From Rossellomorea vietnamensis (lineage in GTDB: Bacteria > Bacillota > Bacilli > Bacillales > Bacillaceae_B): a DNA stretch of 64,000 nucleotides. Both the position numbers and the translations under genes were made by a program. The stretch spans positions 86,443 to 150,442 of the forward strand of contig NZ_VTEH01000008.1 in the NCBI RefSeq assembly GCF_008180615.1. Direction: 5' to 3'. The notes below the pieces were generated by a model. The model was not told where the DNA came from and searched no databases. It saw only the letters and a program-made list of their open reading frames with translations. Below, one piece after another: positions 8,288-16,915 of this stretch; the first letter of the stretch is position 1, and each line of letters starts with the position of its first letter.

Positions 8288-9130
8288 ATGATTCGTAATT
8301 ATTCACCTTCAGATTCAGAGAGAATCAATGAATTGTTTAACACCATTGACACCGGATATGAAGTAGACAGAGTAGAAGAAATCGAAAAAAATGCGGACAA
8401 ATTCATCCTTTACGAAGAAGATGGAATTACAGGAGCCGCCTATGCAGTATTGTCTGTTAATGGTGCAGGCGAAAAACAGGCCGATGTAAAAATCTATGTT
8501 GAGCCTTCGTCCAGAAACAAGGGAATAGGAACAAAATTATTCCAGGAGCTTTCATCCTATGCAGAAGCCGAGAAACAGGAAGTGTTAACTGCTTCTATTC
8601 GTGTAGATAAAAGAGACCCAGCAGGTTTCTATCAGAAAAACGGAATGGATAAATGGTGGGGTTCACCTTCACTTGTCTATAAAGGACCTCTTTTTCCAGA
8701 AACAAAAACCACTTTTGAGCTCTATGATAATAAGCTGTTTCAACAGTTTGTCAAAATCGTCCAGGAATGCTACTATCCCTTACACGAAGAAATCGACCTG
8801 AAGCCTTATCTTGCTTCTCCTGAAAGCGTAAAGACCTATCAATTGAGAGATCCGGGAAATGTTTATGTTGCTATGGACGGCGATAATATCATGGCTTCCG
8901 TGTCGATTGGAAAAGGAGAAGTGGATAATTTAATGGTTTCTCCTCACTATCAAAAAAGAGGATTAGGGAGAGAGGCTCTTCACTTTGCCATGAACAGGAT
9001 GCTCCAGGAAGGATACGAAGAAATTCACATATGTTATATGGAAAATAATAAAGCAGCTGAGAAATTATACTATACGGCAGGCTTTAACATGTTAGAGAAT
9101 ATGAATGTTTATCGGAAATACATACTTTGA
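8288..9130 (+). CDS. Protein with two GNAT acetyltransferase domains
   Basis: A 280-residue protein made of two GNAT-like halves. The first (about 1-125) has the acetyl-CoA loop in EPSSRNKGIGTKLFQ; the second (about 160-280) has it in SPHYQKRGLGREALH. The R/Q-x-x-G-x-G signatures are intact in both halves. Such proteins acetylate amines on small molecules or proteins; the target is unknown. The next gene starts 16 bp downstream and is probably cotranscribed. A GAG-type ribosome site precedes the ATG. Confidence 0.85.
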   Translation: MIRNYSPSDSERINELFNTIDTGYEVDRVEEIEKNADKFILYEEDGITGAAYAVLSVNGAGEKQADVKIYVEPSSRNKGIGTKLFQELSSYAEAEKQEVLTASIRVDKRDPAGFYQKNGMDKWWGSPSLVYKGPLFPETKTTFELYDNKLFQQFVKIVQECYYPLHEEIDLKPYLASPESVKTYQLRDPGNVYVAMDGDNIMASVSIGKGEVDNLMVSPHYQKRGLGREALHFAMNRMLQEGYEEIHICYMENNKAAEKLYYTAGFNMLENMNVYRKYIL

Positions 9131-9145
9131 CAGTAAGGAGTATAC

Positions 9146-10078
9146 ATGAAAGCAGTAAATGGATACACGTTAACACAAACAGCTTTGGATTCGTGGAAAG
9201 AAAGATTTATCCCTGACAATCAATTTTTATTTTTCAGGGAAGCTCCAGGTTTCATATCTTCTGAAAAATACTTACCCGGAACTTCCCAATCCTTTACCCT
9301 GGATGAGAGAACAGCCTTTGCCACCTGGTCTGTTAGCAAGGAAGGAAGATATATTGCCAGGATTGAAAAGGACACTTTTCTGGAGTTAAATGAAGGCCAG
9401 CGAAAGAAAGTTATAAGAGAACAGTGGCTTCTTCATAGAGGACTGGTTTTTACTGAAGCGGAAATTATTCAATTTCTGAGGGGAGCCGCTCATACAAACG
9501 AAAATCTGAAGGTTCTTGAGCCTTCCTCTTTTGTTGATGAGAATACTGAAATGAAAGTATTTATGCTGCAGCAATTTCTTTGGAATTTGTTATCTTCACA
9601 CGTGCAGTCTCAGTTCCTGTTAAACTATGCAGAATCGTGGGTAGATGATTACGCTGCATTTGCTAATTTAAAAGAGCCGGATCAACAGCAATTAACAGAA
9701 GAATATGAAGATCTCTCCGTATTTTTTGATACTTTTCCCTCTAAGAATGGACCTAACTGCCTCTCAGCCGCAGCCGCAGGATTCTCAGGGGATAAGGAGA
9801 TCATTGAAGAGTGGATGATGCCCGATAGATTTCAGGCTCTCTTAAATTATTATGGATATAGACCGATTGATAACGTCACTCCTGAGAAAAGCGATGTGTT
9901 GGTGTGGAGAGACGAACAGAATGAAATCATGCATGCTTGTTTTCTCTTGAATAACGAGTTCAGTTTTAATAAGCATGGACAGACCATATTCAACCCTTGG
10001 CAGGTCCTGGCTGTAAATGAGGTTTTGAATACATGGAATAGAGAAGGGAGTTATTTGGAGGTTTATAGAAAAGGTTAA
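9146..10078 (+). CDS. Uncharacterised protein with possible C-terminal cysteine-hydrolase domain
   Basis: A 310-residue soluble protein I cannot assign. The C-terminal third has a papain/NlpC-like arrangement: GPNCLSAAA with Cys205 at a helix start, IMHACFLL with His263 at the start of a strand, and NKHGQTIFNPW with His277 or Asn283 as a third polar residue. This order (Cys, His, polar) is that of NlpC/P60 and related amidases, but the inference rests on spacing only. The N-terminal 150 residues are unlike anything I know. It follows the tandem GNAT gene by 16 bp and ends at a shared terminator. Confidence 0.6.
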   Translation: MKAVNGYTLTQTALDSWKERFIPDNQFLFFREAPGFISSEKYLPGTSQSFTLDERTAFATWSVSKEGRYIARIEKDTFLELNEGQRKKVIREQWLLHRGLVFTEAEIIQFLRGAAHTNENLKVLEPSSFVDENTEMKVFMLQQFLWNLLSSHVQSQFLLNYAESWVDDYAAFANLKEPDQQQLTEEYEDLSVFFDTFPSKNGPNCLSAAAAGFSGDKEIIEEWMMPDRFQALLNYYGYRPIDNVTPEKSDVLVWRDEQNEIMHACFLLNNEFSFNKHGQTIFNPWQVLAVNEVLNTWNREGSYLEVYRKG

Positions 10079-10079
10079 A

Positions 10080-10113
10080 AAACCGGACAAGGCAGTGACC
10101 TCGTCCGGTTTTC
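10080..10113. terminator. Bidirectional terminator between convergent genes
   Basis: The stem AAAACCGGAC / GTCCGGTTTT has A-rich and T-rich flanks and serves both the unknown gene and the bsaA-like gene. Confidence 0.85.
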
Positions 10114-10114
10114 A

Positions 10115-10678
10115 TCATACTGCGGCAGATGCCAGCAAATTCTCAATATCCTGCTCCATATCAATTGGATCTGTTGTACACTCGAAACGCTTGATCACAT
10201 CTCCATTAGAATCAATAAGGAACTTTGTGAAGTTCCACTTGATCGAATAGTCATCAGTCAAATACTCAGGATGTTTCGCATTTAATAGCGGGATGAGTAT
10301 TTTAGCAACTGGATGAAATTTATTAAAGCCTTCAAAGGATTTCTGATGAGTCAAATAGTTAAACAGGGGATGCATGTTTTCATCACGCACATCAACCTTT
10401 TGGAATAGTGGGAAATTCACCCCATAATTCAGAAGACAGCTGTTTTGGATTTGTTCGTTTGAATCCGGTTCCTGATTATCAAACTGATTGCAAGGGAAAC
10501 CTAAAATCACAAATCCTTTGTCTTTGTATCGGTCATAAAGCTTTTGCAAATCCTCATACTGATAAGTGAAACCGCACCTTCCTGCTGTATTGACGATCAA
10601 AACAACCTTTCCTTTGTATTCTTCAAGAGACTTTTCCTGGCCGTTCATAGCTATCGCTGTTTGGGTATAAATACTCAT
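10115..10678 (-). CDS. bsaA: Glutathione-peroxidase family thiol peroxidase
   Basis: A 187-residue peroxidase. Diagnostic motifs are NTAGRCGFTYQYEDLQ with the peroxidatic Cys (Cys in place of selenocysteine), GFPCNQFDNQEP, and IKWNFTKFLID carrying the Trp and Asn of the catalytic tetrad. B. subtilis BsaA is about 160 residues; this one is longer because of an insertion around FNKFHPVAKILIPLLNAKHP. It probably reduces peroxides with thioredoxin. The start is certain: GGAGG lies 7 bases before ATG. It is monocistronic, convergent with the upstream unknown gene. Confidence 0.88.
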   Translation of the reverse strand: MSIYTQTAIAMNGQEKSLEEYKGKVVLIVNTAGRCGFTYQYEDLQKLYDRYKDKGFVILGFPCNQFDNQEPDSNEQIQNSCLLNYGVNFPLFQKVDVRDENMHPLFNYLTHQKSFEGFNKFHPVAKILIPLLNAKHPEYLTDDYSIKWNFTKFLIDSNGDVIKRFECTTDPIDMEQDIENLLASAAV

Positions 10679-10903
10679 TGTAATCCTCCTGTATAGTCAT
10701 ATATAACTAGTTATTTAGTAATATATTTATTATACCTTCTCTTGAATGGATAGCAATTAAATTGCTTTCTTTCACAATTCAGGCTGAGAAGTGATTCTTT
10801 CTTTCTGATTCACCGCTGATCTGAAGAGTTCTATACATCAGAGGATTTAGCTATAAGGATTTGCAGAACTCTAAGATCTTAGTAAAATTTCCCTTAAAAT
10901 AGT

Positions 10904-10931
10904 TTGATAATAATAAAAACTGTGTTAGAAT
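10904..10931 (+). promoter_or_regulatory. Sigma-A-type promoter of the thiamin operon
   Basis: TTGATA (10904-10909), a 16-bp spacer, then TAGAAT (10926-10931), just upstream of the TPP riboswitch. Confidence 0.6.
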
Positions 10932-10944
10932 GCATATAAATAGC

Positions 10945-11037
10945 ACAACCACTGGGGGAGCCTTTAAAAGGCTGAGATTAAAGTGTACTTTAAGACCCTT
11001 TGAACCTGATCTAGTTCATACTAGCGGAGGGAAGTGA
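10945..11037 (+). promoter_or_regulatory. TPP riboswitch (THI element)
   Basis: The conserved blocks are all visible: ACTGGGGGAGCC, GGCTGAGAT, ACCCTTTGAACCTGATCTAG, and GCGGAGGGAAGTG. Binding of thiamin pyrophosphate should favour the terminator at 11079-11115 and shut off the thi operon. Confidence 0.95.
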
Positions 11038-11078
11038 GCGTCATTGACACTAATAATCTACCATTTAGTTTATTATTC

Positions 11079-11115
11079 AAGCCGCCTTCCTTTTTCATGG
11101 AGGCGGCTTTTTGTT
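11079..11115 (+). terminator. Terminator of the TPP riboswitch expression platform
   Basis: AAGCCGCCTTCC pairs with GGAGGCGGCTT and is followed by TTTG. It lies about 40 bases after the aptamer, as expected for transcriptional attenuation. Confidence 0.85.
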
Positions 11116-11126
11116 GTCTATTTTCA

Positions 11127-11244
11127 GGTTGTTTCCTCAAAGGTTTAGGTTATGGAAAAGCAATGGATTTCCGCTCCAATCCCCAAGTGAAAGGGGAGAA
11201 ATGCAAATAGCCATCTAAAAGCAACAACCTTTTAGAAAAGAGCC
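11127..11244 (+). mobile_element. MITE-like element, copy D (118 bp)
   Basis: The left end GGTTGTTTCCTCAAAGGTTT matches the reverse of the right end (GGCTCTTTTCTAAAAGGTTG) at 17 of the first 25 bases. It contains the family block TGGATTTCCGCTCC. Flanks TATTTTCA and TTTTTTAA agree at 6 of 8 bases. It lies in the leader between the riboswitch terminator and tenI. Confidence 0.55.
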
Positions 11245-11254
11245 TTTTTTAAAA

Positions 11255-11385
11255 AGCTATTTTCACTATGTGGGGCTATAGGAAATTAACGGATTTCCGT
11301 TCCAGCCACCCGGCCACATTGGCTTCACCTGTTTAAAAAGAGGAAACGAGCTGTTAAGCTCCAACAGGCAAATGTTCTCAAATAA
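11255..11385 (+). mobile_element. Left-end fragment of the MITE-like family, copy E
   Basis: It starts AGCTATTTTCACTATGTGG, like the left terminus of copies A and B, then has CGGATTTCCGTTCCAGCC and an AACAGGCAAATGTTCTCAA block found inside copy A. No right end is present. It runs up to about 20 bases before the tenI start, so the tenI leader is largely repeat-derived. Confidence 0.5.
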
Positions 11386-11404
11386 AGAAATGGCGGAGGT
11401 TTCT

Positions 11405-12022
11405 ATGGATAAATGTCTACTGCATGCTGTCACTTCCGGAAATAAATCCGTGAAAGAAGTAATATCAATCTGCAAGGAAATCAGCCCATTTATAGACAGC
11501 ATACATATCAGGGAGCACAAGAAAACAGCAAGAGAAATTTATGAGATTGGAAAGGAGTTGATAGAGTCTGGCATACCGGTGAGCAAGCTCATTGTGAACA
11601 ACAGGGTCGATGCAGCTGCTGCGCTTGGTATTACAAGAGTCCAACTGGGCTTTCACAGCCTTCCTGTATCAGCTATTAAGAATGCCTATCCAGAATTATC
11701 AATTGGCAAATCTGTTCACTCCATGAATGAAGCACTCGCAGCAGAAGAGGAAGGAGCAGATTCACTATTATATGGTCATGTTTATCCCACTCTTTCCAAA
11801 GAGGGCTTACAGCCAAGGGGACTGGAGGAATTGAGGGATATCGCCGATGCAGTTTCTATCCCGGTTTTTGCAATAGGAGGAATTAAGCCATCTAATGTAA
11901 AGGAGGTGGAACAGACAGGGTGCTATGGAGTCACGATCATGTCAGGAATTTTCAATGCTGAAAAGCCGAGTAAAGCGGCCTATGAATATAAAAACCAATT
12001 GGAGAGGATGCTGCATGAATAA
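11405..12022 (+). CDS. tenI: Thiazole tautomerase TenI
   Basis: A 205-residue ThiE-like TIM barrel, first gene of the thiamin operon. TenI aromatises the thiazole carboxylate product of ThiG. The catalytic-His segment YGHVYPTLSKEGLQPRG fits TenI (B. subtilis FGHV...GLEGRG), and the phosphate-binding end reads FAIGGIKPSN. ATG 11405 follows GGCGGAGG by six bases and gives the family length; the frame is open upstream but that part is repeat sequence. It lies downstream of the TPP riboswitch and overlaps thiO by 8 bp. No tenA is found beside it, unlike B. subtilis. Confidence 0.9.
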   Translation: MDKCLLHAVTSGNKSVKEVISICKEISPFIDSIHIREHKKTAREIYEIGKELIESGIPVSKLIVNNRVDAAAALGITRVQLGFHSLPVSAIKNAYPELSIGKSVHSMNEALAAEEEGADSLLYGHVYPTLSKEGLQPRGLEELRDIADAVSIPVFAIGGIKPSNVKEVEQTGCYGVTIMSGIFNAEKPSKAAYEYKNQLERMLHE

Positions 12023-13157
12023 AGTATATGACGTAATAGTGGCCGGAGGAGGAATTATCGGAAGTTCGATCGCTTACCAACAGGCCAAGCTCGGCAAGAA
12101 AGTTCTCATCATCGACAGGCATAGCGTTGGCGCGGAAGCATCAAGTGCGGCAGCTGGTATGTTGGGTGCGCAGGCAGAAATTCATGAAAATGCTGCTATG
12201 CTTCAGCTGGCCCTGAAAAGCCGAAGTATGTTTCCACAGCTGCTTCAGGAACTGGAGGACTGGACAGGAATCAATGCCGGCCTTGTGAATAAAGGAATGA
12301 TAAAAATAGCTCAATCATCAGGTGAGGCTGCTCATCTCCAAAAGCAGGTCCACTATCACGCTGGATGGGACCCGGAAGTCAAATGGCTGAGTGGCAAGGA
12401 GATGCTGCAGCAAGAACCCGCTCTTTCCACCAAATTGGAGGGAGGCATGCTCATTCCGAATGACGGGCAGGTCATGGCACCACAACTTTCGAAAGCCTTC
12501 GCCCAGGGTGCAGCTGCTCATGGAGCAGACATAATCGAATTTTGTGAAGTTGAAAACATCATGTTTAAAGACCAGCGTGTGAAAGGATGCGAGACCTCAC
12601 AAGGCAAGTTTTCATCCGACCAACTGGTTATCACAACAGGCGCCTGGGCTGGAGAGTTATTGAAAAAGACAGGGTTATCTCTGCCTGTTAGTCCAGTAAA
12701 AGGGGAATGTTTCTCAGTTGTGCCCTCACATCATATCATTCAGTCAACCGTTTTTTCGGAAGGCGGCTGTTATATCGTTCCCAAAAAAGATGGCAGGCTG
12801 ATTGTCGGCGCAACCACCCTCGTCAATCGCTGGGATAAGGATGTTTCATTAAAAGGTGTATCCTCTTTATCACAAAAAGCCATCGACCTGCTTCCTGACA
12901 TTAAATACGCGAAGTGGGAAAAAGCCTGGGCAGGGATTCGCCCCCAAACAGGAGACGGACTCCCCTACATTGGACCGCACCCTGCCTATGAAGGACTTTA
13001 TATTGCAGCCGGACATTACCGTAACGGTATTCTTTTGAGTCCTATTACTGGGAAAATGATTTCAGATATGATTGAACGAAAGGTTCCAGAGAAAGAGGAA
13101 GCTCTTTACCAATCGTTTAAAGTAGATCGCGATAGCATCTCATTAAATTTAGTTTAG
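12015..13157 (+). CDS. thiO: Glycine oxidase ThiO
   Basis: A 380-residue FAD-dependent D-amino-acid-oxidase-type protein. The N-terminal dinucleotide motif VAGGGIIGSSIAYQ is at about residues 8-21, and AGIRPQTGDGLPYIGPHP near 320 is the typical C-terminal FAD/substrate region. ThiO oxidises glycine to iminoacetate (dehydroglycine), which ThiG joins to the sulfur carrier ThiS to build the thiazole. The ATG at 12015 lies inside the end of tenI and has GGAGAGG upstream, so translation is coupled. Confidence 0.93.
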   Translation: MNKVYDVIVAGGGIIGSSIAYQQAKLGKKVLIIDRHSVGAEASSAAAGMLGAQAEIHENAAMLQLALKSRSMFPQLLQELEDWTGINAGLVNKGMIKIAQSSGEAAHLQKQVHYHAGWDPEVKWLSGKEMLQQEPALSTKLEGGMLIPNDGQVMAPQLSKAFAQGAAAHGADIIEFCEVENIMFKDQRVKGCETSQGKFSSDQLVITTGAWAGELLKKTGLSLPVSPVKGECFSVVPSHHIIQSTVFSEGGCYIVPKKDGRLIVGATTLVNRWDKDVSLKGVSSLSQKAIDLLPDIKYAKWEKAWAGIRPQTGDGLPYIGPHPAYEGLYIAAGHYRNGILLSPITGKMISDMIERKVPEKEEALYQSFKVDRDSISLNLV

Positions 13158-13168
13158 GGGGAATAGGG

Positions 13169-13372
13169 TTGAACTTAATTATAAACAGTGATGAAGTTCT
13201 GGTGGATGAGGAAGTGGATACTGTGGTGGACCTTCTTTCATATTTCGAGTTAGATCAGAAAGTGGCCATTGTAGAGTTAAACCGAGTGATTCTTGAAAAA
13301 AGCATGCATGCAGAAACAAGACTGGCCAACGGTGATGTAGTAGAAATCGTACACTTTGTAGGGGGCGGGTGA
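13169..13372 (+). CDS. thiS: Sulfur carrier protein ThiS
   Basis: A 67-residue ubiquitin-fold protein with TTG start, preceded by GGGGGAATAGG. It ends in VGGG, giving the C-terminal Gly-Gly that ThiF adenylates and that then carries sulfur as a thiocarboxylate. It lies between thiO and thiG, with only one base separating it from thiG. The length is typical of ThiS. Confidence 0.93.
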   Translation: MNLIINSDEVLVDEEVDTVVDLLSYFELDQKVAIVELNRVILEKSMHAETRLANGDVVEIVHFVGGG

Positions 13373-13373
13373 T

Positions 13374-14141
13374 ATGTTGAAGATAGGTTCTTATGAGTTC
13401 TCATCAAGATTGTTATTAGGTACAGGAAAGTATCCTGATTTTGATATACAAAAGAAGGCCGTGGATGTTTCCGGGACGGAGGTCCTGACCTTTTCGGTAC
13501 GCCGCATGAATATTTTTGAAAAAGGGCAGCCGAATTTTCTGGAAAAGCTTGATGTAAAAAAATATACGCTGCTTCCCAACACAGCAGGAGCAAAAACAGC
13601 TGAAGAAGCAGTCCGGACAGCCAGGCTTGCAAGAGCTTCCGGACTGTGCGACATGATTAAAGTAGAAGTGATCGGTGATTTTCAAACCCTTTTGCCTGAC
13701 CCGATTGAAACGCTGAAAGCATCAGAACAACTTCTGGATGAGGGCTTTACCGTTCTTCCTTACACTTCAGATGATGTCTTGCTTGCTAAGAGGCTTCAAG
13801 AGATGGGTGTTCACGCCATTATGCCTGGAGCTTCTCCTATAGGTTCGGGGCAGGGTATTATCAACCCCCTTAACCTGAGCTTCATCATCGAACAGGCAGC
13901 TGTGCCCGTTATAGTGGATGCTGGCATCGGCTCACCTGCTGACGCCGCTTATGCAATGGAACTTGGAGCAGATGGAGTCTTATTGAATACAGCTGTCTCA
14001 GCTGCAAAGGATCCTGTTAAAATGGCTAGAGCCATGAAACTTGCAATTGAAGCAGGCAGGCTCGGTTACGAAGCAGGCAGGATACCCAAGAAAAGATATG
14101 CCTCCGCCAGCAGTCCTTTGGAAGGAATGAGCACCATTTGA
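13374..14141 (+). CDS. thiG: Thiazole synthase ThiG
   Basis: A 255-residue TIM barrel that condenses deoxyxylulose 5-phosphate, dehydroglycine and ThiS-thiocarboxylate. Diagnostic segments are [11 protein letters not shown], the Schiff-base-Lys region MIKVEVIGD, the phosphate loop [12 protein letters not shown] and [11 protein letters not shown]. It starts one base after the thiS stop and overlaps thiF by 3 bases (TTGA junction). Confidence 0.95.
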   Translation: MLKIGSYEFSSRLLLGTGKYPDFDIQKKAVDVSGTEVLTFSVRRMNIFEKGQPNFLEKLDVKKYTLLPNTAGAKTAEEAVRTARLARASGLCDMIKVEVIGDFQTLLPDPIETLKASEQLLDEGFTVLPYTSDDVLLAKRLQEMGVHAIMPGASPIGSGQGIINPLNLSFIIEQAAVPVIVDAGIGSPADAAYAMELGADGVLLNTAVSAAKDPVKMARAMKLAIEAGRLGYEAGRIPKKRYASASSPLEGMSTI

Positions 14142-15157
14142 ACAACCGTTATTCCAGACAAGAATTATTCAGAGGAATCGGGCCCTCCGGCCAGCAAACA
14201 CTATTCCAAAAACACGTGCTGATTATAGGAGCAGGGGCACTTGGAAGCGGCAGTGCCGAAGTTCTTGTGAGGGCTGGGATAGGAAAAGTAACCTTAGTTG
14301 ACAGAGATTATGTTGAATGGAGCAACCTGCAGCGTCAGCAGCTGTATACAGAACAGGATGCCGAAGAAAGAATCCCTAAAGCGGCTGCAGCTCAAAGAAG
14401 ACTGAAAGAAATTAATTCCACAGTCACAATAGAGGCAATTATAGAGGATGCAGGGGTTGAGGAATTCGAGAAACTCCAGAAAGACGTGGATCTTATTATA
14501 GATGCCACTGATAATTTTGACACAAGAATGATCATCAATGATATTTCACAAAAGTATGGAATTCCATGGGTGTACGGTGCTTGTGTCGGAAGCTATGGAA
14601 TCAGTTACACCATCATCCCTGGAAAAACACCATGCCTTCATTGCCTTTTGGAAAGTGTCCCTCTGGGAGGAGCTACATGTGATACAGCAGGAATTATTGG
14701 TCCGGCAGCCGGGATGGTCGTCAGTTACCAAACGGCTGAAGCACTGAAGCTGCTGGTAGGTAACCATGGCTCCTTAAGAACCAAGCTTGTCACCTTTGAT
14801 CTTTGGAGTAATCAGCACTCGGCCATATCTCCTCAAGGCTTAAAGAAAGAGGATTGCCTCTCCTGCGGAAGCAAACCAAGTTATCCATTTCTCAACTATG
14901 AAAATCAAACTAAAACAGCAGTGCTTTGCGGAAGGAATTCTGTGCAGATCCGGCCTGCCGGCAAAGATAGAAGGGACTTGGATAAAGCAGCAAACCTACT
15001 GGCTAAAACAGGAGGAAAAATAGAGAGAAACCCTTTTCTATTATCATTCGAAATTTCCGGTAACCGCTTAGTTCTTTTCCAAGATGGGCGAGTGCTTATT
15101 CACGGAGTAAGCGATATAAGCGAAGCAAAGAAGATTTATCACCGTTATTTAGGTTAG
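14138..15157 (+). CDS. thiF: ThiS adenylyltransferase ThiF
   Basis: A 339-residue E1-like enzyme. ATP-binding [11 protein letters not shown] lies near residue 31, followed by [17 protein letters not shown], the E1 signature. Two cysteine pairs, CLHC and CLSC, are the zinc site. ThiF adenylates the ThiS C-terminus before sulfur transfer. The start is a TTG overlapping the thiG stop. The final 80 residues extend beyond the E1 fold and end HRYLG; I do not recognise that tail. Confidence 0.92.
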   Translation: MNNRYSRQELFRGIGPSGQQTLFQKHVLIIGAGALGSGSAEVLVRAGIGKVTLVDRDYVEWSNLQRQQLYTEQDAEERIPKAAAAQRRLKEINSTVTIEAIIEDAGVEEFEKLQKDVDLIIDATDNFDTRMIINDISQKYGIPWVYGACVGSYGISYTIIPGKTPCLHCLLESVPLGGATCDTAGIIGPAAGMVVSYQTAEALKLLVGNHGSLRTKLVTFDLWSNQHSAISPQGLKKEDCLSCGSKPSYPFLNYENQTKTAVLCGRNSVQIRPAGKDRRDLDKAANLLAKTGGKIERNPFLLSFEISGNRLVLFQDGRVLIHGVSDISEAKKIYHRYLG

Positions 15158-15167
15158 GAGGATGTTC

Positions 15168-15983
15168 ATGGAGACTGTTAAAGCATTAACAATCGCTGGG
15201 TCCGACAGCGGCGGAGGAGCCGGCATCCAGGCAGACATCAAAACCTTTCAGGAGTTGAAGGTATATGGCATGTCAGCCATCACTGCTGTAACAGCACAAA
15301 ATACGCTTGGTGTACAAGGTGTATTCCCAATAACTCTGAACGGCATCCAGCAGCAGCTTGCATCCATAGCTGAAGATCTTTCTCCGCAAGCTGTCAAAAC
15401 AGGCATGCTGTTCAATAGTGATGTGATCAAGCTTGTTGCCGAATCTATTAAACTGTATCAATGGGGCAATCTCGTAGTCGATCCAGTCATGGTGGCCAAA
15501 GGAGGCTCATCTCTTTTACAAGAAGAGGCGGTGGAAGCTCTAAGAAAACAACTGATTCCGCTTAGTACAGTCGTCACCCCCAATATACCTGAAGCAGAAG
15601 TCATAACCGGCATGAAAATTGACACTATGAAAAAACGCAAAGAGGCGGCTGAAGCAATCTTGAACTTGGGTGCGGCGTCTGTGGTCATTAAAGGAGGCCA
15701 TGATGCAACTGAAGCTGCGTCCGACCTTTTCTATGATGGAACCCGATTCTCCCTCTATTCCGGGCCAAGAATAAGAACAAAAAACACCCACGGAACAGGC
15801 TGTACATTTTCAGCGGCACTCACGGCTGAGCTTGCAAAAGGTAAATCACTTGCCGATTCTATTCATACAGCGAAAGGGTTCATACAGGCTGCCATCGAGC
15901 AGGATCTTCACATAGGTGAGGGGCATGGACCCACCAATCACTGGGCCTATAACAGCAAGGAGGTGGCTGCTCTTGACGCTTAG
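15168..15983 (+). CDS. thiD: Hydroxymethylpyrimidine/phosphomethylpyrimidine kinase ThiD
   Basis: A 271-residue ribokinase-fold enzyme that phosphorylates HMP and HMP-P for coupling to thiazole. It shows IAGSDSGGGAGIQADIKTF at the N-terminus, VDPVMVAKGG in the middle and the anion-hole motif NTHGTGCTFSAAL with catalytic Asp-equivalent context near the C-terminus. ATG 15168 is chosen over ATG 15162 because AGGAGG then sits at normal spacing and the length equals B. subtilis ThiD. It overlaps thiE by 11 bp. Confidence 0.92.
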   Translation: METVKALTIAGSDSGGGAGIQADIKTFQELKVYGMSAITAVTAQNTLGVQGVFPITLNGIQQQLASIAEDLSPQAVKTGMLFNSDVIKLVAESIKLYQWGNLVVDPVMVAKGGSSLLQEEAVEALRKQLIPLSTVVTPNIPEAEVITGMKIDTMKKRKEAAEAILNLGAASVVIKGGHDATEAASDLFYDGTRFSLYSGPRIRTKNTHGTGCTFSAALTAELAKGKSLADSIHTAKGFIQAAIEQDLHIGEGHGPTNHWAYNSKEVAALDA

Positions 15984-16629
15984 AGATTCGTTGTCATGTT
16001 ATTTTGTAATGGGAAGTACTAATTGTACAGATGATCCCAGAAAAGTTCTTAGAGATGCACTTTCGTCTGGAGTAACGATGTTTCAGTTCCGCGAGAAAGG
16101 CGAAAACTGCTTAACGGGAACAGAAGCAGTAAATCTCGCCGCTGATTTACACGCCATCTGCAAGGAACATAAAGTCCCCTATATCGTCAATGACAATATT
16201 GATCTAGCTCTCGAAATAGAAGCGGACGGAGTTCATATCGGGCAGGAAGACGGTGATGCTGAGGAGATACGAAAACGGATGGGCAGCAGCAAGATACTCG
16301 GCATTTCTGCACATTCCCTTACTGAAGCAAATGCAGCAATCAAAGCAGGAGCCGATTATTTAGGTGTCGGCCCTATGTATCCGACAATGACAAAGAATGA
16401 TACCAGGCCGGTCAGCGGTCCGATTCTTATAGAAGAGCTGAAGACATATGGAATTCAGCTTCCGATCGTGGGCATCGGAGGGATAAACGCCAATAATGCT
16501 GCTGAAGTTCTCCATGCAGGTGCGGATGGGGTCGCAGTCATATCCTGTCTAAGCAGCAGCAGGGATCCTAAATCTTCAGTTAGGAATTTAATAACGGTAA
16601 TACAAGAGGCAAGAAAAATAATTCTATAA
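15973..16629 (+). CDS. thiE: Thiamin phosphate synthase ThiE
   Basis: A 218-residue TIM barrel joining HMP-PP and thiazole phosphate to give thiamin phosphate. Motifs are FQFREKG, VNDNIDLALEIEADGVHIGQED, ISAHSLTEA, GVGPMYPTMTK and VGIGGINANN. The TTG at 15973 is chosen because AAGGAGG is 9 bases upstream inside thiD; an upstream ATG at 15916 would add 19 residues not found in the family. It is the last gene of the operon, coupled to thiD. Confidence 0.93.
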   Translation: MTLRDSLSCYFVMGSTNCTDDPRKVLRDALSSGVTMFQFREKGENCLTGTEAVNLAADLHAICKEHKVPYIVNDNIDLALEIEADGVHIGQEDGDAEEIRKRMGSSKILGISAHSLTEANAAIKAGADYLGVGPMYPTMTKNDTRPVSGPILIEELKTYGIQLPIVGIGGINANNAAEVLHAGADGVAVISCLSSSRDPKSSVRNLITVIQEARKIIL

Positions 16630-16704
16630 AAACTCAGCTCATTCGGAAACCATTGTTTGCTCTCCCTCGTCTAACAAGTAGGAAATTTTAAGGAGGGAAT
16701 GACT

Positions 16705-16905
16705 ATGACTGCCGATCAAAAAAGAACTGTATTTCTTTTAATGCTGGTTTCCACTCTTATCGGAGTAACTATTAGACTTTTAGATGTCACCCGTTCATCC
16801 CATGAGCTTGTATCTTTTTACAGCTTGGATATACTGATTCTAATGATAATCATGGTGCTAAGCGGGACAGGACTCCTTCTGGTCAGATCAAAAAAATACC
16901 AATGA
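16705..16905 (+). CDS. Small two-helix membrane protein, 66 aa
   Basis: Two hydrophobic segments (about residues 8-26 and 38-58 from ATG 16705), short polar ends, no motif. AGGAGGG sits seven bases before ATG 16705 and only one base before an upstream ATG at 16699, so 16705 is favoured. Similar uncharacterised small membrane proteins occur in many Bacillus species. The HIT gene follows by about 10-20 bp. Confidence 0.65.
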   Translation: MTADQKRTVFLLMLVSTLIGVTIRLLDVTRSSHELVSFYSLDILILMIIMVLSGTGLLLVRSKKYQ

Positions 16906-16915
16906 AGAAGCAAAG

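Noticed and set aside
11372..11404. TenI start at an upstream ATG (11372)
   Set aside because: That ATG lies in repeat sequence; GGAGG precedes ATG 11405, which gives the 205-residue family length.
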